A stretch of 26,287 nucleotides of DNA, from positions 1 through 26,287 of the forward strand of contig JAEOTF010000522.1 of the NCBI GenBank assembly GCA_016840025.1, read 5' to 3'. The position numbers were made by a program, and so were the translations under genes. The stretch's first letter is position 1, and every line of letters starts with the position of its first letter. Source of the DNA: Candidatus Hodarchaeota archaeon (GTDB taxonomy: Archaea; Asgardarchaeota; Heimdallarchaeia; Hodarchaeales; YT1-039). The notes under the pieces were generated by a model that had not been told where the DNA came from, did not search any database, and saw only the letters and a list, made by a program, of their open reading frames with translations. Shown here one piece after another: positions 15,765 through 25,119 of this stretch.

Positions 15765-17520
15765 TCTTAATTCTCACATGGTTTTTGTAGAAAACTCTCA
15801 AAGCTTTGAACAATGATTCTTCTTTACTAAAAATTCGAGCATTTCGTACAAAGGGTCTTCTAGCAGCTCTGTAATCGAGAATTATGGAAGCGCAATAATC
15901 ATTTTCTGACCTAATTCCCCGTCCTATTGCTTGAAGCAAACTTCGTTGCATTGGGAGTGTGAGAAGAAAATCATCAGCTCGACCTCGACCATATCGTTTG
16001 GTATAAAGTTTAGCTAAAGTTTGTAGTCGTACATTGGGTACAGGATAAGGCAAACCCACAATGATGATCATAGTAATTTTACTTTGACCTGTTTTGGGGT
16101 CAATAATTTCTATTCCTTCTGAAAGGCGACCGCTTAATACACCTAAAATCAGTTCATGATGTAAGTAGGGGAGAACTGTTTGTTGCCAAGTGAATTTACC
16201 CTGATTTGGTTCAACCCATTTTGTTGACAAGAATCGGGTTAGTTTATTTTTGAGGCTGTGGCTAGTTGCAAAAACAACAGTGTGACCATATTCATTGATA
16301 GCATGTAGCTTTTTGACTAATAATGATATTATGTCCAAAGATTGGACGTTTCGACGCTTATATTGCGTTGTTACTTTTGGATGGCGAAAAACACAGTCAA
16401 TACGTTTTGTAAATACAGATGGAAGGGTTAAATGAGTATAATTATCTGCTGTAAAGTATTTCACATATGTATTCAAAGGTTCAAAGGAACCTGACATGGC
16501 CACAACACGAGAAAAATTCTTAGTAAGAAAAGAAAAGATCTCATCGGGATAAGGCTCAAGTATTTCTAAACTCTCTCCTGTATTTAGCCAGATTTTTGCA
16601 TCTGTCTCCAAAAAATGGACAATTTTGTAAAGAACAGCATTTGCTTTTGCTTTATTTTGTACAAGGGCTTTTGTGAGATAGACCATGAGTTCCTCTTGGT
16701 CCTCAAGATTAGAAGGACGTTCAATAAGCCCCGTTTTCTCGTTTAGAAGATTTTTAAGTTCTTTAATAATTTGGAAGTGTCCGCCTTTTGTAAGAGCTAA
16801 ATCCAGGTCATTCGCTGTGAGTTGAGCAGCAACATGATAGGTGAAGTTATGGGCTTCATCCACCAGTGCCATAGGAGCGGGATTAGTAGACAATTTAGGG
16901 AGCAAACCTTCTCTTAAAGCAGGAGACTGAAGATAAGCGTGAGTTGTCAGGATTATGCCCACATGATTCATTAGTCTCTTCAAAACTAAGTAGGGACAAC
17001 CAAAATCCTGTAAGATTGTTTTGAATTCAGTTGTATCTACAATATTTTCTCCAAGAGGAAGTTGGTCTGCTATTACCTCAGGATCCTCATCAAAATTATT
17101 ACGAGTTCTTCGGTATTCTGGACACTGCATCACTGAGCAGGCATTATGGAGATAAAAAGGAAATTTCTTGTTTTGGATGCAGTAGTCAGCTTTAGCGATT
17201 AAAGGAAGAGCACGAATATACCCATAACGTTTCCGATCTTTGACTATTCGGCTAATTTCCTGGAGATACCGCTCAAAGATCTGTGTCTTGGTTCTAGTAA
17301 AAACAATGAGCTGTGACCCATCAGGATTCTTTTCGCTTCGTACAAAAGGAAGTAAGGCTGCAAGCGCAATTGGAGTTTTCCCGAATCCTGTTGGTGCATG
17401 GACAAGAACTCGAGGATTGCGATGGATAAATTTAATCAATCGTAACTGATTAGGTTTGAACTTGGGGTAGGGGAAAAGCTCTGTAGTACGAAGAAGAAGT
17501 GAATGGGGAAGAGTTGCCAC
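15751..17520 (-). CDS. XPD/Rad3-family (DinG-like) iron-sulphur helicase
   Basis: A 589-residue SF2 helicase of the XPD/Rad3/DinG group, which unwinds DNA 5' to 3' in known members. Walker A is A-P-T-G-F-G-K48-T49. The four cysteines C114, C128, C133 and C175 fit the 4Fe-4S domain between Walker A and B. Walker B is D221-E-A-H-N-F. Motif VI is Q530-A-I-G-R-G-I-R. All catalytic parts look intact. It is somewhat shorter than XPD (about 550-750 residues in archaea) but complete. The GTG start has GAGG about 8 bases upstream. It leads a tight cluster with three membrane or exported proteins (stop-start overlaps at 15751 and 14670), an odd setting for a repair helicase, and may serve DNA transfer, defence or another envelope-linked process (inference). 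Confidence 0.88.
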   Translation of the reverse strand: MATLPHSLLLRTTELFPYPKFKPNQLRLIKFIHRNPRVLVHAPTGFGKTPIALAALLPFVRSEKNPDGSQLIVFTRTKTQIFERYLQEISRIVKDRKRYGYIRALPLIAKADYCIQNKKFPFYLHNACSVMQCPEYRRTRNNFDEDPEVIADQLPLGENIVDTTEFKTILQDFGCPYLVLKRLMNHVGIILTTHAYLQSPALREGLLPKLSTNPAPMALVDEAHNFTYHVAAQLTANDLDLALTKGGHFQIIKELKNLLNEKTGLIERPSNLEDQEELMVYLTKALVQNKAKANAVLYKIVHFLETDAKIWLNTGESLEILEPYPDEIFSFLTKNFSRVVAMSGSFEPLNTYVKYFTADNYTHLTLPSVFTKRIDCVFRHPKVTTQYKRRNVQSLDIISLLVKKLHAINEYGHTVVFATSHSLKNKLTRFLSTKWVEPNQGKFTWQQTVLPYLHHELILGVLSGRLSEGIEIIDPKTGQSKITMIIIVGLPYPVPNVRLQTLAKLYTKRYGRGRADDFLLTLPMQRSLLQAIGRGIRSENDYCASIILDYRAARRPFVRNARIFSKEESLFKALRVFYKNHVRIKSGEI

Positions 17521-17652
17521 TAATTAATCCTCAAGTTCTGTTTATCTTCACTTCTGAAAGTTGGCATATAAAACTCTAAAAAGAATTAGAAGTCGATGTT
17601 AATGTCTAGAGAGAGAGTTTATGAGAATAATTCAGTATCGAATTTACTGCGG

Positions 17653-18282
17653 CTAATCTAAATACCCGCCCGTGATAACTTTAATCTGTTGGTTCTTCGC
17701 TAAAGCATAAGTACTTTGAGTTATCCGTAATGTCACCAGAATTGGTCGAGTTACTTTCTTTAGATTTCTTAATTCGTACAGTCTTACATTTTGCAGAAAA
17801 TGAGCGATCTCTTGACTACTTGTGGTTGCTTTTACCTCAACGAGGTAAGTATTGTCATTTTCTAAAAGGACATCAATATCAGTCTGATAACCTTGATAGA
17901 AGACTTCACCCTTAGGATCTGTAAGGACTTCTCGACGAACCTTAGAAGGATCGATATTTTGGAGCACAAGGGTCTCCTTCATCAAGTTTAATACAGTATT
18001 TTCTAAGATTTCCCCTTCTTTCTGTTCAATTCGCATTATCGATACCGTGAGCTCCTGAATTGCTCGTTGTTGCTCCTGGATTGCTCGTTGCACTTCTTGA
18101 ATTGCTGCCTGCTGTTCATCAAAACGACGAGTGGATTCTTCTCGGGATTTTTGAATCTCCTCTAATAACCTTTGAGATTCTTCACGAGTCACAAAACGGT
18201 CTCGTAATATTTCATATAATGTTCTTGCAATTTGAGGCTCTTTTTCCAAGAGTTTTAGAATCTCATCCACATCTAAGGTCAC
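17653..18282 (-). CDS. Coiled-coil PD-(D/E)XK nuclease-like protein (DUF3782 type)
   Basis: A 209-residue protein. The first 30 residues are helical. A coiled coil (about 35-90) follows, with a near-repeated I-Q-E-V-Q-R-A / I-Q-E-Q-Q-R-A unit. The C-terminal domain carries the restriction-endonuclease-like core: a glutamate helix (E91 or E94), D137 in T-D-I-D-V-L and E149-V-K151 in L-V-E-V-K-A. This is the plan of the archaeal COG5493/DUF3782 family, whose job is unknown. The active-site residues look intact, so DNA cleavage is possible. The GTG start is at 18282. It lies 132 bases upstream of the XPD-like helicase on the same strand, so the two could be cotranscribed. Confidence 0.75.
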   Translation of the reverse strand: MTLDVDEILKLLEKEPQIARTLYEILRDRFVTREESQRLLEEIQKSREESTRRFDEQQAAIQEVQRAIQEQQRAIQELTVSIMRIEQKEGEILENTVLNLMKETLVLQNIDPSKVRREVLTDPKGEVFYQGYQTDIDVLLENDNTYLVEVKATTSSQEIAHFLQNVRLYELRNLKKVTRPILVTLRITQSTYALAKNQQIKVITGGYLD

Positions 18283-18450
18283 AAGGCTACCCCGAAAATT
18301 TATCTTGATTTGAAGTGCTAACTTGATTTTAAGTTACAGGAAATACTCCCAATTATTAAATATAATGGAAAAGGAAAGATCGTAACAGAAGAGAGATGTT
18401 ACAGCTTAAAAAGAATTGATGTGACTTTATTAATAAGAAGTAACACGAAA

Positions 18451-18480
18451 GGAACCTAAATCTTCAAAAGATGTATCAAA
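18451..18480 (+). promoter_or_regulatory. Shared leader motif, copy 1 (SBBP gene)
   Basis: A 30-base block with AAATCTT followed by TGTATCAAA. It matches 20556-20584 at about 25 of 30 positions and 25505-25532 more loosely. It is about 91 bases before GTG 18572. No gene is seen in the rest of 18283-18571. Confidence 0.45.
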
Positions 18481-18571
18481 TGGGGATAAAAGTGGAGCTT
18501 AATGATCAAAAGGATGGATAGTTCTATCAAAGCATATCAAGGCTCCTAAAAGATGAAAGAGAATCTTTAAG

Positions 18572-20359
18572 GTGATAAATAAGATGAAAAAGCATGAGCT
18601 AAAGAGAGAAGTGATGAAAAAAAGGATTATTAGGAGAAGAATCTTAACTCTAATTTTCTTTTTTATGTTTGTACTTCCAACAACTGGATTTATCGGTAAA
18701 ACGTCTAATGGAAATCCCAGAAGCGATTCCGATATGAAAAGTCTAATCTACTCAAGCTATTTCGGTGGATCGAGTACAGAACACGGGCTCTGCATAGCAC
18801 GAGATAGTCAGAATGACATTGTCTTAGCAGGTATAACTTACTCTAGTGACTTTCCAACAACCTTAGGGGCGTTTGATTCAACCTACAATGGTCAATCAGA
18901 CATTTTCGTGAGTAAAATATCTGCAGATGGTACAACGCTCGTTTTTTCGACTTTTCTCGGTGGAAGTAAGCATGAAACGTTTGTAGGAACAGGTAATTTA
19001 TATCACACTATGGAGATCGCAATAGATAGTGAAGATAATATTGTCATTTATGGGACCACTCAATCCATTGATTTCCCCACCACTGAGGGCGCTTACAATA
19101 CCACTTTTAATGGAGATCAAGACGTTTTTGTGACTAAACTCTCCACGGACGGGTCTACACTCCTATTTTCCACATTCCTCGGTGGAACCAGTAGAGATAG
19201 CACGGTTTGGGTGGGGCACAATAGGCTTATTCTAGACGACGAGGATAATATCTTTGTGACGGGGTATACTAATTCAACTGATTTTCCGATAACCCCCAAT
19301 GCATATGATAAAACGTTATCTAGTGACTCCTTTGACATATTTATCAGCCAATTGTCCGCAAATGGCTCTGTACTGGAATACTCAACATTCTTTGGTGGGG
19401 AAGCCAGAGATTACCCTACAAGCCTAGCATTAGACAGTGAGGGTAGGCTTATTGTCGGGGGATGTAAAACTTCTGGTGATTTTCCCACCACTGAAGGAGC
19501 TTGGGATAGAGAAGTAAAGGAATCGCCTTGGGATGGTTTTATCACAAAATTTTCCGCGAATGGGTCAACACTCGAATTTTCTACCTTCCTCGGTGGAACC
19601 GGTGGCGAAGTTCTGACTGCAATAGTTATGGATGAGGATGATAATATTTATTGTACTGGACATACATTTTCGAATGATTTTCCTCCCACTGAAGGGGCTT
19701 ACAACACCTCTACTGATGCAGACACTCAAGATGTTTATGTGAGTATCTTAGCTGCGGATGGTTCCACCCTCTTGGCTTCAAGCCGTTTTGGAGGATCAGA
19801 TTATGAGTTCTCCAGTGGAATAGCACTGGACTTAGATGGAAATCCCTGCATCGTAGGATATACTGCCTCAAATGATTATCCTACAACCGTTGATGCTTAC
19901 GATGATACTTTTGGCGGAGTTACAGACTATTTTGTTACGAAACTTACCGCGGATCTTTCTGCGCTGAACTATTCAACCTATCTCGGAGGAAATGCTGCGG
20001 ATGACGACGGAACAACACAAGAGGGTGTTTCTAATCGAGATGCGGGAGATATTGAACTAGTTGGCACAGATGACATTTATCTCATAGGTTCAACCCGCTC
20101 CACCGATTTTCCCACAACAGATGATGCTTGGAGTAAGGATCTGAACGGCGACAGTGATGTGTTCGTCACTTACCTTGGTTCTGAATCTATTCCTACAACA
20201 TCTACTTCGATATCGACTACAACATCCATTACTGAGGCCACAACACCAATTTCTGATGATGACGCGTCAAGCTTCGATATCTTTACTGCAACACTCGCTT
20301 TAGTGGTGATCAGTATTATAGTTATGTCCCTTAGATATAGAAAACGAGGTAGAGAGTAA
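18572..20359 (+). CDS. Secreted SBBP-repeat seven-bladed beta-propeller, membrane-anchored
   Basis: A 595-residue surface protein. Several starts are possible: GTG 18572, ATG 18584 (with AAGGTGAT upstream) or ATG 18614. A lysine/arginine-rich end is followed by a signal peptide (about 25-45). Residues about 62-540 contain seven SBBP blades of about 65 residues, each with S-T-F-L-G-G ... D-F-P-T-T-x-G-A-Y ... D-x-F-V-T-K-L-S-x-D-G-S-T-L. Seven such repeats close one propeller. A Thr/Ser-rich stalk (about 545-570), a membrane helix and an R-K-R-G-R-E end follow. Propellers of this type are thought to mediate binding. No enzymatic residues are obvious. Confidence 0.88.
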   Translation: MINKMKKHELKREVMKKRIIRRRILTLIFFFMFVLPTTGFIGKTSNGNPRSDSDMKSLIYSSYFGGSSTEHGLCIARDSQNDIVLAGITYSSDFPTTLGAFDSTYNGQSDIFVSKISADGTTLVFSTFLGGSKHETFVGTGNLYHTMEIAIDSEDNIVIYGTTQSIDFPTTEGAYNTTFNGDQDVFVTKLSTDGSTLLFSTFLGGTSRDSTVWVGHNRLILDDEDNIFVTGYTNSTDFPITPNAYDKTLSSDSFDIFISQLSANGSVLEYSTFFGGEARDYPTSLALDSEGRLIVGGCKTSGDFPTTEGAWDREVKESPWDGFITKFSANGSTLEFSTFLGGTGGEVLTAIVMDEDDNIYCTGHTFSNDFPPTEGAYNTSTDADTQDVYVSILAADGSTLLASSRFGGSDYEFSSGIALDLDGNPCIVGYTASNDYPTTVDAYDDTFGGVTDYFVTKLTADLSALNYSTYLGGNAADDDGTTQEGVSNRDAGDIELVGTDDIYLIGSTRSTDFPTTDDAWSKDLNGDSDVFVTYLGSESIPTTSTSISTTTSITEATTPISDDDASSFDIFTATLALVVISIIVMSLRYRKRGRE

Positions 20360-20389
20360 AACTCTCATCCCCTGAAAGTATATATTATA

Positions 20390-20431
20390 GAATTGGTTGA
20401 ATAATCAATTCTTCTTAATTTTATTTTTTTA
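20390..20431 (+). terminator. Hairpin plus T-run after the SBBP gene
   Basis: GAATTGGTT (20390-20398) pairs with AATCAATTC (20403-20411) over nine positions including one G-U, with a 4-base loop, and is followed by a T-rich stretch with T7 at 20424-20430. It is 30 bases after the stop codon. Confidence 0.5.
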
Positions 20432-20555
20432 AAAATAAATGGAGACTTTTAATTGAAAGAAAATAAGAAATAGTATGAAAGATCGCTTTAACTAAATGTA
20501 TTAGATTCCGTGTTTATTATGAATTTTACGCTATTTTTAAGGAGTAACAAGCACT

Positions 20556-20584
20556 GGAACTATATCTTTAACTGATGTATCAAA
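20556..20584 (+). promoter_or_regulatory. Shared leader motif, copy 2 (beta-helix gene)
   Basis: GGAACTATATCTTTAACTGA followed by TGTATCAAA, 46 bases before ATG 20631. It aligns with copy 1 with one gap and four mismatches. Confidence 0.45.
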
Positions 20585-20621
20585 GAGTGGATGATATTGG
20601 AACTTTTAATGGTGAAACATT

Positions 20622-23333
20622 TTGATAATAATGAGATTTGTTCCTAAGAATATGATAAGGATTATAGTTCTTTCTATTTTCCTTTTAACGTTATTCAATG
20701 CACCATTTATGAATTTTACACAGAACTATAGGAATTCTAGAAGTTCTACGCCTATTTTAGCTCCCTCGGCAAATCACTCACCCATTATTATCAATGGTAA
20801 TACAGACTTCATAACTCAAGCGAGCACTGAAAATTGGTCAGGAGGTGGGACATTTTCTGACCCATATGTGATTGATAGCTTGACTATAAGTGGACCGACT
20901 ACCAGTGTATTAATATCCATTTACAATACAGATGTCCACTTTCAGATCAAGAATTGTGTGTTAAGTGGAGGAGAAAATGGGTTACGTTGTGAAAATGTAC
21001 AGAATGCCCAAGTAATCAATTGTATAGTTAGAAATAACGTTGTTGACGGTATATCGTTTTTAGGCAACTCTAAAAACATTCTTTTAGAAAATAATTCTGT
21101 GAGTAACAACTATTGGGATGGTATCTATGTAACTGACGAATGTGAGGATTTTACAGTATTAAATAATACGATAACAGGGAATCGATATGGAGTTAATACC
21201 AGAGGAGATAATTTGACCATAAAGGAGAATTACATCACGGATAATTTGCATGCAGGAATTTCTCTAGGTGGTTCTTTGAATCAATTGGTCGATAATAGAA
21301 TCATCGATAATGGAGTAGGAATTATGTTTGGAGGTAACAATAATAGCGGCATGAATAATATTGTCAAAAACAATAGAGAAGAAGGAATTAGACTTTCTGG
21401 TTCTTTTAATACTGTTGCAAAAAATATAATTACCAATAATAGCCTGGATGGGATTGGTTTAATTTTCGCAGGAAATAGTACGATCGTAAATAATATCTTA
21501 GAAAATAATGAATTCAGGATACAGGCTATTGACTGGGATGGTTTGCCTGGAACTACGGATCCGAGGTTTGAAGATTATATACAAGAGGAAATTAAGAATA
21601 ATACGATCAATGGTAGACAATTAATATATTGGAAGAATAGAATTGGTGGAGCCGTTCCTAGTGGAACTGGGCAGGTCATTTTAGTAAATTGTTCCTCTAT
21701 AACAGTCGAAAACCAAATTCTCTCAGGAGGAATAGATGTTGTCCATAGTTCGCACTTATGGATCAGTAATAATACTATCCCCAGTAGAATTGGTCCTGGT
21801 ATTCGTATTATCTCATCTAACAGTTGTTCATTGATTGGCAATACAATCATGAATATCACAGGAGGGGCTCTGTTATCTAGCTATGGAATACGTATTGTGG
21901 AATCTATGAATTGTACAGTTGCTAGCAATATGATCATTAATAATGAAGGTTCTGGAATTTACCTTCAAAACTCCTGTAATAATACCCTACAAGGGAATAA
22001 AGTCACCAATAACAGCAAGGGCGGAATTACCATCACTACTAAATGGGAAGGGTGGGGTAACCCAACACCTCACTCAATAAACAATAGGTTGATAGATAAT
22101 ATATTGGAAAAGAATGGTCTGCAAATATTTCCATTTAAGGCTTTTATGCAAAATGAGATAGCCAATAATACAATAAACGGCAAGCCATTATTGGTGTGGC
22201 AGAATAAAACTGGAGCAACCGTTCCTGATAACGTAGGTCAAGTTATTTTATTCAATTGCCCTTCTACAAGGATTATTGGACAAAAGTTAGCAGGAATCCT
22301 TGCACTAAACAGTCCAAGTTTATTTATTCATAACAATATGATTTCTGATGGATGGGGAATTTTCCTTAATGCAACTGATAATAGTATATTGAGCGAGAAT
22401 ACGGTTGTTAATAACTATGGTACTGGAATAGACCTTGAATTTTCAGGAAATTGTACCTTGATGAATAATACAGTCTCCAATAATGTGGGAGATGGAATAG
22501 ATCTTTTTATTTGTACGAACTGCATCTTAAAGACTAATTTTATCAATAACAACACTCACCATGGAATAAATCTTGTTAATTCGGAGAATCTTCTTGTAAC
22601 AAACAATACACTAACCAATAATGACCAGTATGCAATGTTCCTTAGCTATACGTCAGTGAAAGTCTTTTATAACAATTTTATTAATAATGGGAATCCAGAG
22701 TTTTATCAATCTACTTGGGCTAATTCCCAAGCTAGTGATGGTCATCTAGGCAATCTCTATTTCTATAATTACTGGAGTGAGTGGATCACTCCTGACATAG
22801 ATGCTGATGGTATAGTTGATAATCCGTATATCTTAGATGGTTCAGGAGAAATTCAAGATAATCATCCATTGGTGTCTCCTGTTTCAGTCCAAGGTCACCT
22901 TTTACTTCCACCTACTATTATTTATCCCAATGGTGGGGAGAATCTCTATAATACTGTAATACTTTATTGGAACAGTGCTATTGATATATCTGATCATCCA
23001 ATTTCTTACTCGGTATATTATTCACCTGATAATGGCAACAATTGGGAATTAATAGCTAGTAATTTAATTTCTACCAGCTTTTCGTGGGATACTAGCTCAT
23101 TACCACCCCTTACAACTTATTTGATTAAGGTGGTTGCACAATGTTCCGAAGGATTGACAACTGAGGATATATCCGATGGTACATTCCGAATAGTAAATTT
23201 CATAACTGAATCTTCAAGTTCAAGCAGTGACCATTCTGCTTTTGGATTCACTCTTATCTCTATCTTTACAGTATTGCCTGTAATCATTAGAAAGAAACTA
23301 AATCAAGATAAACGGAGTAAAGTTTTTGAGTAA
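20622..23333 (+). CDS. NosD-like beta-helix surface protein with Fn3/Ig-like domain
   Basis: About 900 residues. ATG 20631 is more likely than TTG 20622. After a signal peptide (about 12-30) there is a N-terminal motif shared with the protein at 4643-6493 (P-I-I-I-N-G-N then G-x-G-T-x-x-D-P-Y-V-I). Residues about 90-740 are parallel beta-helix repeats with asparagine ladders (N-N-T-I-x-x-N, G-I-x-L). The block E-I-x-N-N-T-I-N-G-R/K ... W-x-N-x-x-G-A-x-V-P occurs twice, pointing to an internal duplication of the helix. A Fn3/Ig-like domain (about 760-860, I-Y-P-N-G-G-E-N) and a C-terminal membrane helix with a short basic tail follow. It probably binds carbohydrate or other cells. Only 9 bases separate it from the membrane-anchored regulator gene. 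Confidence 0.85.
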   Translation: MIIMRFVPKNMIRIIVLSIFLLTLFNAPFMNFTQNYRNSRSSTPILAPSANHSPIIINGNTDFITQASTENWSGGGTFSDPYVIDSLTISGPTTSVLISIYNTDVHFQIKNCVLSGGENGLRCENVQNAQVINCIVRNNVVDGISFLGNSKNILLENNSVSNNYWDGIYVTDECEDFTVLNNTITGNRYGVNTRGDNLTIKENYITDNLHAGISLGGSLNQLVDNRIIDNGVGIMFGGNNNSGMNNIVKNNREEGIRLSGSFNTVAKNIITNNSLDGIGLIFAGNSTIVNNILENNEFRIQAIDWDGLPGTTDPRFEDYIQEEIKNNTINGRQLIYWKNRIGGAVPSGTGQVILVNCSSITVENQILSGGIDVVHSSHLWISNNTIPSRIGPGIRIISSNSCSLIGNTIMNITGGALLSSYGIRIVESMNCTVASNMIINNEGSGIYLQNSCNNTLQGNKVTNNSKGGITITTKWEGWGNPTPHSINNRLIDNILEKNGLQIFPFKAFMQNEIANNTINGKPLLVWQNKTGATVPDNVGQVILFNCPSTRIIGQKLAGILALNSPSLFIHNNMISDGWGIFLNATDNSILSENTVVNNYGTGIDLEFSGNCTLMNNTVSNNVGDGIDLFICTNCILKTNFINNNTHHGINLVNSENLLVTNNTLTNNDQYAMFLSYTSVKVFYNNFINNGNPEFYQSTWANSQASDGHLGNLYFYNYWSEWITPDIDADGIVDNPYILDGSGEIQDNHPLVSPVSVQGHLLLPPTIIYPNGGENLYNTVILYWNSAIDISDHPISYSVYYSPDNGNNWELIASNLISTSFSWDTSSLPPLTTYLIKVVAQCSEGLTTEDISDGTFRIVNFITESSSSSSDHSAFGFTLISIFTVLPVIIRKKLNQDKRSKVFE

Positions 23334-23342
23334 AAGTGATCA

Positions 23343-24791
23343 TTGAAAGAAAATATTGAGTTGATCAAAATATTGAGTCGACCAATAACGTTTCTCTTCA
23401 TAGCTTTCCTCTTTTTTACTCCTAATTTACCTTCAAAAGCCAATAATTTGATTTTAGAGGAGCTTGACACAAAGAACAATCCTAAACAGACAGATTTTAA
23501 ATTCTCCTCTGCAAGTCTAAATTATACGGTATTTCCACAAGGAAAATATAATTGCAGGTTCTCCCTTGGGATAGTGGGAGATGAGGAATATTCTCTTGGC
23601 AACCTATGTGGTATGTTTAGGATTAAAGAGACGAACATTTCCAATTGGAATTTTCATCTTTTTACATCATCAAGCAATTACTCTTCATCAATCAATAGTG
23701 AATTTTCCATTATAAGTAATTTCTCTGTCTGTAATTTTACTATCAGTCAAGGACTTCTACCAGGGGAGATGTACGAACTTGTTGGTTATTTCCAAGGAAT
23801 TTATCACCTGAACAGCTCAGGCATTTTCACCTATCGCCTCGGAATTGATTGGGGATCACTCATTCCAGTTCAACGAACTTGTGTCAGTTTTGATAACCGT
23901 GATTATACTCTAGTTCTTCCTATAGAACCAACACCTCACGATATCAAAGAACCACGTCCCTATATTACCGAACTCAACTGGTTACACGGCTATGTTAGAA
24001 ATTTTACACTAGATTTGAATCTTATACAAAAAACTACACCTTATATCTACTTGAAGGTAAACAGTGATTTTTGGAATGCTAGTATAGGTCAAACTACTAC
24101 AATTACACTTGAGAATACTGCTCACTTCCCTATTAACGGATGGGTAATACGACCTAACTGGATAACAAGTAATGTTACAAAATTCACAATTTTAGCCAAT
24201 CAGAAGCTTGTGATCAGTTTAACGATCAGCTCGAAGGCAGTTCTTGGAATGAACGGAACGATTGAGATCATTAACGAGGAAACTCGTCATATAATTGAGA
24301 TTCCAGTTTACGTCGCATATGAAAAAACCTCAAATTCATCTCAAAATGATTTATACTTATTATTAGCATTTTTTTCGCTATCTATTATCGCAGGAACCAT
24401 TGGTCTAGCATTTTATCAAAGAAGTGCCATTAATCAGCTAGTTCAAAGATTTAAAAAGCAAGAAATTGCAGGTAGTGGAAGAACGGAATTGAATCCCTCT
24501 TTGGATCCAAATACGTCACTAACTAGCTTTAATAGGACATTGATAGACGAAGAACTTGATTGGGACTTGATTCAATCCCGTTGGCAAGCCAAACTTACTG
24601 AAAACGAGAGCAAAGTTATTGAGATTCTTTTTAACCAAGGAAGTGCGAATCAACAAACACTCGCAGATGAGATAGCAGTATCAAAAATGAAGATGTCTAG
24701 GATTATTACCCGACTCGAAGCAAAGGGGTTGCTGTCTAGGGAACGATTGGGCATGTCTAACATAATTAAATTGAATAAAGAGAGATTATAG
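23343..24791 (+). CDS. Membrane-anchored winged-helix (MarR/ArsR-like) regulator with extracellular domain
   Basis: A 482-residue one-component membrane regulator. TTG start. Residues about 12-30 are a signal peptide or first membrane helix. About 300 beta-rich residues with many N-x-S/T sites lie outside. A membrane helix follows (about 336-358, L-L-L-A-F-F-S-L-S-I-I-A-G), then a cytosolic linker and a winged helix-turn-helix (about 413-482) with T-E-N-E-S-K-V-I-E-I-L-F, Q-Q-T-L-A-D-E-I-A-V-S-K and the recognition helix M-S-R-I-I-T-R-L-E-A-K-G-L-L-S-R-E-R. An outside signal could thus be passed straight to DNA. It lies 9 bases behind the beta-helix gene and is probably cotranscribed, so it may sense the state of that surface protein and control this or nearby promoters (inference). 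Confidence 0.82.
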   Translation: MKENIELIKILSRPITFLFIAFLFFTPNLPSKANNLILEELDTKNNPKQTDFKFSSASLNYTVFPQGKYNCRFSLGIVGDEEYSLGNLCGMFRIKETNISNWNFHLFTSSSNYSSSINSEFSIISNFSVCNFTISQGLLPGEMYELVGYFQGIYHLNSSGIFTYRLGIDWGSLIPVQRTCVSFDNRDYTLVLPIEPTPHDIKEPRPYITELNWLHGYVRNFTLDLNLIQKTTPYIYLKVNSDFWNASIGQTTTITLENTAHFPINGWVIRPNWITSNVTKFTILANQKLVISLTISSKAVLGMNGTIEIINEETRHIIEIPVYVAYEKTSNSSQNDLYLLLAFFSLSIIAGTIGLAFYQRSAINQLVQRFKKQEIAGSGRTELNPSLDPNTSLTSFNRTLIDEELDWDLIQSRWQAKLTENESKVIEILFNQGSANQQTLADEIAVSKMKMSRIITRLEAKGLLSRERLGMSNIIKLNKERL

Positions 24792-24885
24792 GAATCAAAA
24801 TTTCTTCTCAAGCTCTTTTAATAAGATTTTAATGTAATTGTGATCGTAATGGAATTTTTAAATCTTTATTGGATTTAGTGATTAT

Positions 24886-25119
24886 TTAACCGAGTAAATC
24901 AATGAATTCATCACGGGTTAGGTTAGCATCAGCTATTAAACGTCTTAATAGACCAAGCTTAAGCTCTTTATGTAATGGTATGGTAAGGGGTCTTCTTTCT
25001 AAATCAGTAGGGTGACGTAATCTAACATGACTCCCTCTCTGCCGAATAATCTCATATCCAATTCTTGAAAAGACTTTTATGGCTTCTTCACCAGAAATAA
25101 TAGGCAATCTACGACTCAT
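24886..25119 (-). CDS. hicA: HicA-like mRNA interferase toxin
   Basis: A 77-residue HicA-family toxin (double-stranded-RNA-binding-like fold that cleaves mRNA). The motif I-S-G-E-E-A-I-K-V-F is followed by R-Q-R-G-S-H-V-R-L-R-H-P, whose first His is the expected catalytic residue, and by P-L-H-K-E-L-K-L-G-L-L-R. ATG 25119 is preferred: it overlaps the hicB end by 11 bases and gives the usual M-S-R-R-L-P start. An upstream GTG/ATG at 25140 would add seven residues. The order hicB then hicA is one of the two known arrangements. Confidence 0.85.
   Translation of the reverse strand: MSRRLPIISGEEAIKVFSRIGYEIIRQRGSHVRLRHPTDLERRPLTIPLHKELKLGLLRRLIADANLTRDEFIDLLG

Noticed and set aside
17990..18120. 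Short nucleotide repeats (ATTGCTCGTTG) as a repeat array
   Set aside because: They encode heptad-like repeats of a coiled coil in the 17653-18282 gene, with no spacers and no CRISPR-like regularity.
18740..20200. Periodic DNA repeats
   Set aside because: They are explained by the seven SBBP blades at protein level; the DNA itself has diverged.
20352..20366. GAGAGT-AAA-ACTCTC hairpin over the SBBP stop codon
   Set aside because: A 6-base stem with a 3-base loop at a stop codon is likely chance, and a better terminator follows at 20390.
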